In this document: positions 11,201-21,800 of the stretch, piece after piece
Layout: every line of letters begins with the position of its first letter
Numbering within the stretch: position 1 is the stretch's first letter
Position numbers and translations under genes: made by a program
Assembly (NCBI RefSeq): GCF_024868665.1
Contig: NC_079907.1
Coordinates: forward strand, 15,083,696-15,147,695
DNA length: 64,000 nucleotides
Direction: 5' to 3'
From: Triplophysa rosa
Taxonomy: Eukaryota > Chordata > Actinopteri > Cypriniformes > Nemacheilidae
The notes under the pieces: model-generated
What the model was told of the DNA's origin: nothing
Seen by the model: only the letters and a program-made list of their open reading frames with translations
Database searches by the model: none

Positions 11201-12064
11201 TGGCACTGCTCAGGTGTTATGAGAGCCCAGGTTGCTCTGATAGTGGCCTTCAGCTCTTCTGCATTGTTGGGTCTGGCATATCGCATCTTCCTCTTCACAA
11301 TACCCCATACATTTTCTATGGGGTTAAGGTCAGGCGAGTTTGCTGGCCAATTAAGAACAGGGATACCATGGTCCTTAAACCAGGTACTGGTAGCTTTGGC
11401 ACTGTGTGCAGGTGCCAAGTCCTGTTGGAAAATGAAATCTGAATCTCCATAAAGTTGGTCATAAACATTTGAAATATATCAGTCTGTGTGTAATGAATGA
11501 ATATAATATACAAGTTTCACTTTTTGAATGGAATTAGTGAAATAAATCAACTTTTTGATGATATTCTAATTATATGACCAGCACCTGTACATATAAAGTA
11601 TACATATTAAAGTCAATTGCCAAGTTAAGTTTAAACAAAGTTTTTTGAAAGTATAAAACTAAGTGCAAAAAATCTTATTGATTTTTAATTTGGTATTATT
11701 TCCACTTCCAAATGTCTTTCATTTAACTTGTATTTATCTTTAAGGCTCAAAATTCACAATGGAGATCCCACTTACAACTGACAGTACCAGAGGTAAACTG
11801 TGACAAAAAAAGGAACTAAACCAGCATTGCTTGTTTTATGACTGAATAGCAGTGAAAAGAACCTTAAACAAATATGTGTGTAAAATAAATGCCTTAAATT
11901 GTAATTCTCATATATTTTGTTTTCTATTTTGCCTGTAGGAGAAATGGTGGCCATTTGACATCTCTGGACCCACGATGCTGCTTTTGTTGGTGTGGCCTTT
12001 TGTGACTCAGGGCATAGTGTTCCTGCTAAGACGGAGGAAGAAAAAGTTTCATGTTTGCATATGA
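8273..12064 (+). CDS. acbd4: Acyl-CoA-binding domain protein 4 (10 coding exons)
   Basis: Exons are 8273-8360, 8790-8910, 9078-9162, 9261-9381, 9480-9575, 9894-9982, 10083-10287, 10466-10680, 11745-11792 and 11939-12064. They total 1194 nt (397 residues) with every phase consistent. The ACB domain spans about residues 10-95 ([35 protein letters not shown]). An FFAT-like motif EVFCDSLEQ lies near 187-195; in ACBD4/5 this binds VAP proteins on the ER. A coiled coil ([20 protein letters not shown]) lies near 308-335. The C-terminus is WWPFDISGP, a hydrophobic anchor (about 367-386) and a basic tail RRRKKK, as expected for a tail-anchored peroxisomal protein. ACBD4 rather than ACBD5 is supported by [23 protein letters not shown] and [11 protein letters not shown], and by synteny. 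The start at 8273 follows an in-frame stop at 8228; the ATG at 8288 is an alternative. Confidence 0.93.
8443..8575. repeat. Short hairpin with a 17-bp tandem duplication, acbd4 intron 1
   Basis: TTTTATGTGACTCTGCG occurs twice in tandem (8444-8460 and 8461-8477). GCAGACCGAT just after it is mirrored by ATCGGTCTGC near 8561-8570, and a GCGATA/TATCGC pair lies inside. A similar GCAGACCGATCG plus AGCGCCGC arrangement occurs near 52645-52765, so this may be a dispersed MITE. Confidence 0.4.
10854..11587. mobile_element. Internally deleted Tc1-like transposon in acbd4 intron 8
   Basis: About 128-bp terminal inverted repeats start CAGGTGCTGGTCATATAATT at 10856 and end with the complement at 11587, next to TA. 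The inverted repeats are nearly identical over the span 10856-10982 versus 11460-11587. Only the 3' end of a transposase gene remains between them, so the copy is non-autonomous. It sits between exons 10466-10680 and 11745-11792 without disturbing their splice sites. Confidence 0.88.
11128..11460 (-). pseudogene. Tc1/mariner transposase remnant (C-terminal third)
   Basis: The minus strand reads [13 protein letters not shown], then [25 protein letters not shown] and ends VPTQY-stop. The Asp in QQD and the Glu in NPIENVW are the second and third members of the DD34E catalytic triad of Tc1 transposases. The DNA-binding N-terminal part and the first Asp are missing, so no active enzyme can be made. 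Confidence 0.85.
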
Positions 12065-14183
12065 AATCAAAGAAACATTCATGCTAAAGAATGATGAATA
12101 ATATATTGTGGCTTTCAGTACTTTATGCACTGATTGTTAGCCTCAAGTGAAGCTAAGAAATGTTCTAACCTCAGCTCTGAATGGATTTTACCATTTAATT
12201 CAACATGAACAAAATGAGTGCAATTCCCAGAAATGCGCTGAGGTTAATTGTGTAATTTATAGTATATCATGTGTAATTCTGGTTACATAAAGCTCTGCGC
12301 ATAGGCATCCAATGACTGAATAATGTATGCTAATATCTGTACTCTTACATTTTACAAAGCACCACAATGAAGGATACAAGTATTACTGCTCCTACTTATG
12401 TTGCACGATGCCAGGCGCTTTGTAGAACTTAATATAATGTTTCTGTAATATGTATTCAATCAAAAAGCCTTAAAAATAAGGGCCTTCACATGGGGAATAT
12501 ATCAGATGTCCACTTTGCTGTAGCTGTCACTCTGAAATTAAGAATAGAGAACCAGCTATATAATGTTTTCTGACCATATACACAAGATTTATTGTTCTGT
12601 AAAAGGAGAAATAAATGCTCTTGCATTGTACATGCAATATAACACTCATCCACTTTATGGTAAGAGATTAAAAATGAGATTACCCACAGACAGGTGGATT
12701 TGCAGGTTGTGTAATTTTGTCATGCAACAACTTGTAATGACTTAAAGGGAGAAGTAAATACATTTGGTAATGTTAAGAGGAGTGGATCAAACCAAATGTT
12801 AAATCAGAAACTAATAGCGTTTTTAATTAAATGTATTATTTAGTGTGTCCTCTGCTACTATCTGGTTCACGTGCATCCCTATTGTCACAGTGAAATTAAA
12901 GCAATTATCCAGATTCTTAGATATATTCTCTGAATTTTGTCCTCCAGAAAACTCATCGTGATTTGTCATCAGTTTATTCTGGCCTTTAAAAAGATATGCT
13001 TTGTTAATCCGTATACAATTTATACGACCACATATTAGCACTATTATAGGAATCAGGGCTATGCTATAACGTTAGTTGGAAAGTGTTTCTCTCATTTCAC
13101 TGACAACTTAAAGCTTTAATACGCTTAAAATGTCAATGTTTATAAAACAGGCCTAGTGTTTTGAGTCGCTTCGGCTCTTGTTTAACAGACGTGATGCAGC
13201 TAGCTAACTTCCCTAGCGTGACTTTCTCTCTGTTAGCAAAAAACGTTACCTATCAAAACTAAGCGTTCCGTTTATAATTCAGAAGCGTGGGGTAAAACAT
13301 GTCTCATTCGAGCAGATTTTTATATGAATATTGTATACTCGTCAATCTAGTCACTTTACAGTTAGCTAACCAGTATACTTTGCCAGCTAGCTAGTCAATA
13401 AACCTATCTGTTAGTATAAACTGACATTACACGTACTGCACTTTATTCGAAATGCATGTAAATAAACTGCATTTGCTTAAAACGAAGACTTTCGGTTTTA
13501 GTGCTGAACAGTTTGCTTGTGCTAGCTTATTCGTGTTAATCTAGACACCAGTACCAAGCTAACTAGCTAGCTACCAAACAAACAGATTGCTAAACAATAG
13601 CTTCTGCAAAATCGCTAGAGACCAATTATAAAAACGACCCAAGGACGTTTTATATTATATGTTCAGATGCTACATTTTACTTTAACAAGGGAAAACTGCC
13701 CAAGTTACTAGAAACTGTAAATTCGTCATCTTCGTGAATACAATCGGAACTATTCACTTTCAACCGTGAATATAATGCTCGCTGTTGAAAGAAGAACTAC
13801 TTTAGCGTGAGGGGTGATCAATCCTGCCAAGGGCGCAGGGTGTATTTCGATATGTTAGAGTAGAGAGGCAAAACAACTAACCACAATATTTCACAAAAAA
13901 CAGCATGTGCTTTGTAATTGTAACGTTGCATTAACACATATGGCGGTGTTATTTCTTCGTAAATCGGTGAACGGCCGACGTATTTGACAATACGGCGGAT
14001 GATTATACCCGTTTCGGGGGCTCTTGGTAGCGTCCACTAGAATGGCCGGGACAGCTTTCTTTTTGATTGACAGTGGCAACCACTAACCAGATCGCTTAAA
14101 TGATGCAGCGAGCGCACCAAAAACTTTTCAACCAATGAAAATGTTGAGTGGGCGTATCGTGATCGGGACTGAAAACAAGTGTT
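12065..14183. other. acbd4 3' region and acbd4-hexim1 interval, no further gene recognised
   Basis: The acbd4 3' UTR starts here. An AATAAA lies at 12610-12615, but no earlier convincing poly(A) signal was picked out. Between 13150 and 13650 the sequence is rich in short GCTAGC/CTAGCTAA words. CpG content rises towards 13900-14300, as expected for the upstream flank of hexim1. Confidence 0.4.
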
Positions 14184-14482
14184 GCATTGTGGGCAATGTA
14201 GGTTTTGCGTGAGGGATATTGACGGTTGTTAATGGCAAGCGGGACTTCAAGTCCCACAAAGCAGAGAGAAACAAGGACTGGCCGCATGCGCCTTTACGTG
14301 GGGGAGGTGATAAATTCACAAGCCACTCTCTTCTCCGTAGCAGAAGCGAATTGGAGTTTGCACAGGAGGGAAATGTTCTCGTGGCTGTCAAGAAACCAAG
14401 TAAATAGTAGACGGAACGCAAAGAGTTAACATTAACAGTCTCAGATAACATAACAACTCAAACACGAGATTTGAGTTGAACG
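14184..14482 (+). promoter_or_regulatory. hexim1: hexim1 promoter and 5' untranslated exon (predicted)
   Basis: GCATTGTGGGCAATGTAGG (14184-14202) resembles the ZNF143/THAP11-type motif (reverse form of ACTACAATTCCCAGAATGC) found at many housekeeping promoters. The region is CpG-enriched. A good donor (GAACG/GTAAGG) follows at 14482/14483, with acceptors at 14716 (CTTCAG) and 14730 (GTACAG) just before the start codon. This suggests a 5' UTR exon and a roughly 230-bp leader intron. The transcription start is not visible. Confidence 0.4.
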
Positions 14483-14732
14483 GTAAGGTAATGGTAATTT
14501 TTACTTGTATTGTTGTTGATTATGCGTCTTATGTTAAATATCAAATAGTAACGTTCACTTGTTACTGAACACTTTTGCGTTTTTCATTTCCTTTGCGTGT
14601 TTAACGGGTTGTTTTAAATGTAAGTTTTTTTTAGAAGTTGATTTCAGTTTAATCTTTATTTGTAACAAAGGAGAGTGTCCCTCATCACACTGATCACAAA
14701 CTTGTATCTCCTTCAGGTGGGTCTGTACAGTT

Positions 14733-15722
14733 ATGGAGCTTATTAAAGAAGAAACTACGCCGGAGAGTGACAGCAGAGGGCGGCAGAGAGATGCTCTGAC
14801 AAGTGTCGTCTCTTCGAAACAAGTGCAAAGAAATCAGCTGGAGATCTGTCTGGGTCTGGTGTCTGGAGATGCACATCCTATGTGCCGCGGCCGGGATCCA
14901 GAGCCCAAGGCTGGCGATGCCGCCAGTGACGATGGATTTCCTGCAGAGAAAACGTCCGGTGAAGTTTGCGAAGCCCAGAGCAGTAAGAGAGACTCTGGTT
15001 GCACTGGAGTCAACACCGAGGGGCTGTCAGATGGTCGCCAGGGCAAGAGGAAACACAGGAGGCGACCCTCAAAGAAGAAGCGCCGCTGGAAGCCGTATTT
15101 TAAATTAACCTGGGAAGAGAAGAAGGAGCTGGATGAACGGGAGACGGCACGAGCATCACGAGTGCGAGCCGAAATGTTCGCCAAAGGTCTTCCCGTCGCC
15201 CCGTACAACACAACGCAGTTCCTCATGGAGGAGCATGATCGCGAAGAACCCGATCTCAACACGGAGCTGGTTGGCCGAAAATCCGGAGGGATCCGCTCCG
15301 ACGACACAGCCAGCGAGGAAGAAAATTTCGAGGCTGACGAAGAGGAGGAGGAGGAAGGCGACGGGAGCGACGGTATGGGAAGACCCGGACACGCCGGCGG
15401 GGAGTTTTTGCAGAAAGACTTTTCTGAGACCTATGAGAGATACCACGTCGAGACTCTTCAGAATATGTCCAAGCAAGAACTGGTTAGGGAGTACCTGGAG
15501 CTGGAGAAGTGCATGTCGCGGTTAGAGGAGGAGAACAACTGGCTCCGCGGCGTCCGGAGAAACCCCGAGGCGTCTGATATCAGCAGCCCCGCCGCTAGCG
15601 GCGATCAGCGTGTGCGAGAACTGGAGACTGAGGTGGAGAGACTGAAAGCCGAAAATAACGAGTTATTACTCAAAACCCCGAATACTAAAGGGAATGGACT
15701 CAACCAATCACAGCCGTGCTGA
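14733..15722 (+). CDS. hexim1: HEXIM1, 7SK-dependent inhibitor of P-TEFb
   Basis: A nuclear RNA-binding protein of 329 residues in one coding exon, like mammalian HEXIM1. With 7SK RNA it holds P-TEFb (CDK9-cyclin T) inactive. Visible elements: the arginine-rich 7SK-binding segment KRKHRRRPSKKKRR (about 105-118); the conserved WKPYFKLTWEEKKEL block (119-133); the P-TEFb-inhibitory PYNT motif (157-160) followed by TQFLMEEHD; an acidic stretch (about 194-208, DEEEEEEGDGSD); and a C-terminal dimerising coiled coil (about 230-273, ETYERYHVETLQNMSKQELV) with a second heptad segment at 292-313. The N-terminus is variable, as in the family. HEXIM2 is the alternative name, but fish usually carry one gene and the length fits HEXIM1. 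The antisense open frame 14834-15307 is a by-product of biased codons. Confidence 0.95.
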   Translation: MELIKEETTPESDSRGRQRDALTSVVSSKQVQRNQLEICLGLVSGDAHPMCRGRDPEPKAGDAASDDGFPAEKTSGEVCEAQSSKRDSGCTGVNTEGLSDGRQGKRKHRRRPSKKKRRWKPYFKLTWEEKKELDERETARASRVRAEMFAKGLPVAPYNTTQFLMEEHDREEPDLNTELVGRKSGGIRSDDTASEEENFEADEEEEEEGDGSDGMGRPGHAGGEFLQKDFSETYERYHVETLQNMSKQELVREYLELEKCMSRLEEENNWLRGVRRNPEASDISSPAASGDQRVRELETEVERLKAENNELLLKTPNTKGNGLNQSQPC

Positions 15723-16699
15723 ATGATGCCCGATGATGAACAACATTTCGATACGTTTCGTTTGTTTTACATGGCAAATCAATCTGTTTTACTGTCTTAC
15801 TGTAATGCATCCCTGTGGTAGCTAATACTCTCTCAGTCAAACGAAAGGTAATGTTTATTTCTGACAGAAAATTGATTAAAATCCTACGTGCGGTCCCACA
15901 TTTTTGGTCAATCAACAACATTTATAAGTGGTTTGCGCTTTTAAATTGGCAAAAAAGAATAACCTACATTGCTTTTATGTAAATGATTAAAAAGTCAGAA
16001 ACGGACTTCTCTTGAGTTTACACGAGTACCATATCAACTAATGTCTTTGTTATTTTACCGAAATTAATGTCTGAAAGCGCCTTTTATATGTAAAACGTTC
16101 ATAACAGCAAACATGCAGCATTTCTGATTCATTATTTGTGGCGCACATGCTTCAGTGTGTTAATGCATGACCAAGACAGTATGTTGTAAACAGTGGGAAA
16201 CCGTCAATGGTATTTTATCGTGTTCTGCCCAAATATATCGATTATATGTCGATTAAATTATTCCTTATTTTAGTTCATATTTATTTCTCATTTTATGCTT
16301 CTTGTTGTACCTTCTCGACTGAAAGAACGACGGATACGACCCAGTATATATACAAATCAAGGGGTACTGGAGGAAAGATGGGGTTCCCATCGTTTCCTGT
16401 AAATACCAATGAATTTAAAACGACAGCTAGCAATTGGAATACGATGAATTTAACACAGGAGATGATGTGGGTTTTTACAGTTATATGCCCCGACGAAGTA
16501 ATGTAGAAGACGATCCCTCATAAATCAACTTTATATGCATTTGCAGAACCTACCTGTGCTCCTCTTGTACGTGAACCAAAGGTGTGTGAAAACAAAATAT
16601 AGTAGTAGTGGTCTGCACCTTACATTTTCATATTTTATCTAATAATGTATTATATAAAATGGTAACTGGTGGGTGGATAATATCTTCTGTGGGGCTTAC

Positions 16700-17050
16700 A
16701 GGAGTTCACCTTCAAAATGAAAAGTCTGTCATTTGCACACCTCTTGTCATTTCAAACACGCATGACTTCTGCAGAACACAAAAGAAGACATTTAGAAAAA
16801 TGTTGGTAAAAGAACAGCACAGCTGTTAACAACATTCTTCAAAGTATCTTCTTTTGTGTTCTGCGGATGAAAGAAAATCATACAGGTTTGAAATGACAAG
16901 AGGGTGAGTAAATGATTACAGAATTTCAAATCTTGATATTCGCGTTTTGTGACGAAACACGCAAATGACAACTAACATTAGTCACATCTGGGATGGCATG
17001 TGGGCCAGTAGAATTATGAGAGAATTTCATTTTTAGGTTAACATTTCCCA
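16700..17050. mobile_element. GTTCACCC-family MITE, copy 3 (diverged)
   Basis: It begins GGAGTTCACCTTCAAAATGAAAAG and contains GAACACAAAAGAAGACATTT and its mirror TATCTTCTTTTGTGTTCTG. It ends with GGGTGAGTAAATGATTACAG and a degraded GGTTAAC terminus. Confidence 0.6.
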
Positions 17051-17527
17051 TATGCATTAACACCAGATAATCTCTTAAATATACAAATGACACCAAATCT
17101 TTTCAATATGGTGTAGGTCTCTATACACACACACCACATAAACAAGATATTCTTTATGTAACAGCAATAAAAAAGAAACAATTAAAAAAAAAAATCTTAT
17201 ATATTATACCATATTTATCATTTGTACACAGAGGTTAACTTAGCAAGGCTTTGTACATTTGTTACAAAAGTTGGTCCACACCATCACCCATATACTGTAC
17301 ATGCACAGGGGAGTAAAACATGACATAAGTTTACATGGAATAAGCCTTACATCACAAGAATGATATATGATGTTGACAAACACAAAATTAAATCTGTACA
17401 GGTTTATCAAAGCCACGGAGAAACCTACTAAACAGGGAGGAGAGAAAGACCACAGTGATCTGGTACTCTAGCACGACTGTCTTTTAGCCACTAACACAGC
17501 CTTTATTGCTATTTATTTACACCCCAA

Positions 17528-17803
17528 ATTTAAATTCTCTCAACATTTACTCACCCTCATGTCATTCCAAACCTACATGACTTTCTTTATTCAGCAGAAC
17601 AAAAAAGATATTTTTAAGGATGTTGGTAACCAAAAACACCGCCCCCATTGACTTCCATTGTATAGACACAAAACCACTCAGACATTTCTCAAAATATCTT
17701 ACTTTGTGTTCCACAGAAGAGTCACATGCAGGTTTTGAAAGACATGAGGATGAATAAATGATGACATAATTTTTATTTTCAGGGTAAACTATCTCTATAA
17801 TGC
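17528..17803. mobile_element. GTTCACCC-family MITE, copy 4
   Basis: The core ACTCACCCTCATGTCATTCC at the left and GAGGATGAATAAATGATGAC at the right are mirrored, with TTGACTTCCATTGTATAGAC in the middle as in other copies. The outer ends are worn. Confidence 0.6.
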
Positions 17804-17884
17804 AGTTGACCCAAGAGTAAGAATGAGAATGGTGCTCTGCCATGTGTTTGTGACATAGGCTTTAGCTGCCATACAAGTCGTCCT

Positions 17885-17890
17885 TTTATT
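17885..17890 (-). promoter_or_regulatory. arhgap23: Poly(A) signal for arhgap23
   Basis: AATAAA on the minus strand, about 100 nt downstream of the stop codon at 17992-17994. It supports the view that the last exon really ends here. Confidence 0.5.
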
Positions 17891-17991
17891 TAGGGGGGGT
17901 GGAAAGAATAAAGCATTAAAGCTGTGCAGGGCTGAGGTTATCAAGGGATGTGTTTGCATTTCATGTTTGACATTTCACAGTGTCTTCATGC

Positions 17992-18846
17992 TCATCCCTC
18001 CCCAGGCATATTAACCAACACTGTGTGGCGCCTCCAGTCTCTCCTCCTCCTGTGTGTCTCCGGTGAGCCTGGCCGGCGCTGACCCCCTGCTCCCCACACG
18101 CCATCGGCTGGGGCCAGGTTGCTCTGCTGGCCGCTCCGACTGGGCGACACTGCTTGACGGAGCCTCTCTTGACCTCTCACAAGAGACGCTTTGACTCTTG
18201 AGAATCCCAGAGAGCGGTTGTGAGAGCCAGAGCTCTGCTCTTCTACGATTCTGCTCCGCTCCACGTAGAGCGAATGAGGTCGTACTCTTTCCCCTCTGAG
18301 CTTCCTCCGGGTGAGAAGGTTTCCCTGGGCGAGAATGTGAGCAATGATCGAGGCTTGTGTTGGGTTGGAGCAGGTGGAGGAGTTGGTTGGCTCTGTGGAT
18401 GCTCCGAGCCCTGACGGGCTTTGGTGGTGAGAATATAAGAAGCTACGAGGCCGTTGAGACCGAATGCGACCCATCTGTTCTCTCTCACAAACATCGTCCA
18501 CCTTCTTTTCCTCCGTCAGTTCCGCTCCTTCTTGGTCACAAGGCTTTTGGAGGGATCGGAGGTTCTCCTCCACATGTTCTTGCTTTCCCTCCACCTCGCC
18601 TGCTTCTTCAGTCTCTTCTTCTGCCTTTGGCGTCGGGTGTCCGTTGTCTCTTGCCTGACCCTCTCTCTCCTCACACATCTCTTCATAGTTGCTGGCTTTG
18701 ATTGGCTCGTGCTCAGAGTCTTCATCAGTGCTGCTGTCAGGAGGGCAGGTGCTCCGGCGTTTCTTTCTCTTCCGGGTCACGGCTGATATGATGGACAGGG
18801 GGAGGAAGTCCTTGGCACTCATGTCTTTTTTGGGAGTCGAAGTTCC
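17992..18846 (-). CDS. arhgap23: arhgap23 last coding exon (C-terminal tail)
   Basis: It begins [14 protein letters not shown] and has a basic cluster (TRKRKKRR) that could serve as a nuclear-localisation-like patch. An acidic Ser/Glu-rich stretch follows, and it ends [23 protein letters not shown]. The RRHTV block matches the human tail, but human ARHGAP23 continues about 85 residues past it. Here the stop comes a few codons later, and a poly(A) signal follows within about 100 nt. The tail is therefore shorter than in mammals, unless an unrecognised donor near the RRHTV codons is used. Confidence 0.85.
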   Translation of the reverse strand, partial: GTSTPKKDMSAKDFLPLSIISAVTRKRKKRRSTCPPDSSTDEDSEHEPIKASNYEEMCEEREGQARDNGHPTPKAEEETEEAGEVEGKQEHVEENLRSLQKPCDQEGAELTEEKKVDDVCEREQMGRIRSQRPRSFLYSHHQSPSGLGASTEPTNSSTCSNPTQASIIAHILAQGNLLTRRKLRGERVRPHSLYVERSRIVEEQSSGSHNRSLGFSRVKASLVRGQERLRQAVSPSRSGQQSNLAPADGVWGAGGQRRPGSPETHRRRRDWRRHTVLVNMPGEG

Positions 18847-21800
18847 CTGTGATCAGAGAAGAAAGAGCTTTACATTTTAGACCTCAATACAATGTTATCA
18901 CACTCTGATGTGCTGCTGAGGCTTTAAAATAAACCTAATGCAGCTAAAATGGCTTTGATGAGTAAATAACACAATCTGAACCTCACCCTTTCTACTTAAT
19001 GTACTAGAAAACATGCACCAAGATGTCTGTCTTAAAGTTGTTTTTCTCAAGCATTCCGTCACATAAAATGTGGATTATGTACCATATTAATTCACCAAGC
19101 AGGTATTTAAGGTACATAATCATAATAAGGTTTCAGATTTTCATGACTGGCGCAGTTTATCAGCGAAACAGATACTAGATCAGGGGTTGTCAAACTTTAT
19201 GATGCCAAGAACCCCCAAATATGATGACTCTATTGTGACCCTTCCTAAAATACAAATGCATCTTTATATTTGTGTGTATAAAGAAACATTTAACTACACT
19301 GCTAGTCAAAGGTCTGGAAACACTTAATATTTTTCTCCTTTTAGAATAATAGGAAATCCAGCAAAACTAAAGAGTAGCCCAGTTGTAACTGAGAATTATG
19401 TTGTGAATATAAGCACCTAAAATAAATCAAAACTATGTCATATTTTTAGCATCTTAAAAGTTGCCATCTTTTGACTAGAATTTACCAAATAGTTTTCTTG
19501 TCATTTTATGATCTTTTTGAGGTAAGAACTAAGAAGGGAAGCTTTTTTAAAGAGTATAGACTGATTTCCCTCCACTGCCATGTTGAAATCGAAAGCGAGG
19601 CAGAGGTGGGAAGAAAACCGGAAGGACAGATAGACTGCAATGGTTTGGACAACCATAGAGTGTCTGTGACATGAATAAACAAATGATGCGTTTAAAAACA
19701 ATGTTACAGTAGCTGTGCACGCAAATGAAACCGCTTATGGCAGCTTAAACAGTGATGGTACAGCTAAAGTGGTCAAGTAAAACAGCTAGTGTGACATGCA
19801 TCCTATGCTTATATTTTCACATTTAAGATCATAAATCACTTTAATAACTCCAGGTTGGTTGTCCGCGTACCTGTCCTTCTGGTTTTCTTCCCACCTCGCT
19901 TTCGATTTCAACATGGCGGCGGCGTGAAATCGGTCTATTGAAAGAGTTCCTAATCTATTCAGGCCCTTGTTGGCTGTTTTATCTTCATTATTTGGTCTAA
20001 GTCATCCATTTCAAAAAGATATATTTGTTTTCTAAAGAAAAAAAACTGATATGTTGACACAATTATATTTTTGTCTACAAAAGTTACTTCAAACATTCAA
20101 GCATACACCTTGAAAGTAATTTTTTTTAAGATCATTATAAACATTTCAGTCAAGTGTTTCCAAACTTTTGACTGGTAGTGTATTTTAAATAAATAATAAG
20201 TGTGATAAGTGTGACAAAATATTGTTTACAAACTTAAATAATTAGTTACACAAGAGAAACATTCTCGATTCACCACAGTGAACTGTAGAAAGAAAAACTC
20301 ACTAGAAAGATACAAAACAAATCTAAAGCATTCTGGAAAGTAGGCATGTAACAAGAAAGAAAAGGTTAACACTTAGAAATAAATATAAACACCAAGAAAT
20401 AAAACGATAATAATGTTCAGTAGACTTTTAAAATGTTGCTGTCTTTTTTCCTGACATTTTCTGGGGACCCCTGGTGGTCTCCGAAACCTCATTTTGAAAA
20501 CCCCTGTACTAGATCATGAATGATGCTAACAGTACATAATGGTCTGTGATGGCTGACATTCATAAAAATAAGAAAAAACATTACATAATCCCAATGTAAT
20601 TCACAAGAAAATCATGGCAGATCTCAAGTCAGCTGTAAATATGGCAAAAATAACAAATTCTGTAAAAAAAAACCTCACTTGCACCTATATATATATTACA
20701 CATTTACGTATGTGTATATACGTATGTACTGTATGCATATATGTATGTTCAATTTTTCTGTTTGTTGTGTTTATGTATATATTGCATGTTATGTAGGTAC
20801 TTGAATAATAATTATCATTTTATATATTTATATATAGTTGATTTTAGATCCTGTTTTTGGTATTCCTGTATTGGTAGAGCATGGGGACATCAAGAAACAT
20901 CAAGATCATGGGTTCAAATTCAGTAATACAAAACCTAAAAAATGTATAACTGGAATGCACCATAAGTTTGTAAAAAAAGTGACAGCCAAAATTCAAAACC
21001 ATAAATGTAAAAAATATCTTACCTTAGGTTTAGCTGAGTCGTTGTTGGTGGAATCTGTACAGGTGAAGAAGACAGAGAAATGTCAGAATCTGAGAATCTG
21101 ACCATGAGCAAAGGAAAAAATCCGAACTCAAGTGGTGCCTCTTAAAGAGTTAAGAAAACACGGCTGATGAAGAACATACATTCATAAAAAACAAACATTT
21201 TAACACAATTTTAACACATTGAAGACCAGTGTATGAAGATTCATAAGCTGCAGCAGATGGCGAAATTCACAAAACACAAACACACTTATATATGCATATA
21301 GGTAAGGACAAGGTGGGATTCCTGCGCCTACCGCAAACCTTGCTCCATTGGTGCAGCTAGCAGAAGGATGTAGATTAAGTCCAGAGAGGATATAAAAGAG
21401 AAATGAAATGCAGAAGAACAGAGGAAGGAAGAGAGAGCAGGTGAAAGAGTTTAACAAAAAGGAAGTTTATATACAGTGAGATTACAGTGTGTAGAAGTAG
21501 ACTAGTGTTAGAAACAAGGGGAAGAATAAAGGTCGTATTTATACACCCGTTTCAAAAAGAAAGTGACTAAATCTCTTCACAAAGAGCCCCTCCAAAGTCA
21601 CTTTGATAAACAATATTATGCCATTTTACCCAAGCTCTCTAAATCTCTACTTGTGCTGACAGTCCATTCATCTCATGTCATGTCAGGATCTCTCACCTGA
21701 GTTATCTCCCACCGTCCTCCCAATGTTAGACAGAAGATGATCAATGTTTGGAACGGGTTGGATGTCCTGCTGGTCCTCTGGCGTCTACACAAGAAGCAAC

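Larger units (their letters stand above)
15723..17884. other. hexim1-arhgap23 tail-to-tail interval
   Basis: The two genes converge here. The interval holds the hexim1 3' UTR and two MITE copies near 16700-17050 and 17528-17803. No other gene is recognised; the open frame 16207-16506 has no recognisable motif. Confidence 0.45.
18847..21022. other. arhgap23 penultimate intron, filled by nested elements
   Basis: Most of the interval is the hAT element at 19181-20506, itself carrying a Tc1-like insertion, followed by AT-rich simple sequence at 20680-20850 and a tRNA-like relic. No additional exon is seen. Confidence 0.5.

Noticed and set aside
14834..15307. 157-codon open frame antisense to hexim1
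   Set aside because: It mirrors the GC-biased hexim1 coding sequence and has no recognisable domain; hexim1 itself is unmistakable.
20862..20935. Functional tRNA gene
   Set aside because: A- and B-box-like words are present, but the stems do not pair well and the flanks look like a SINE relic.
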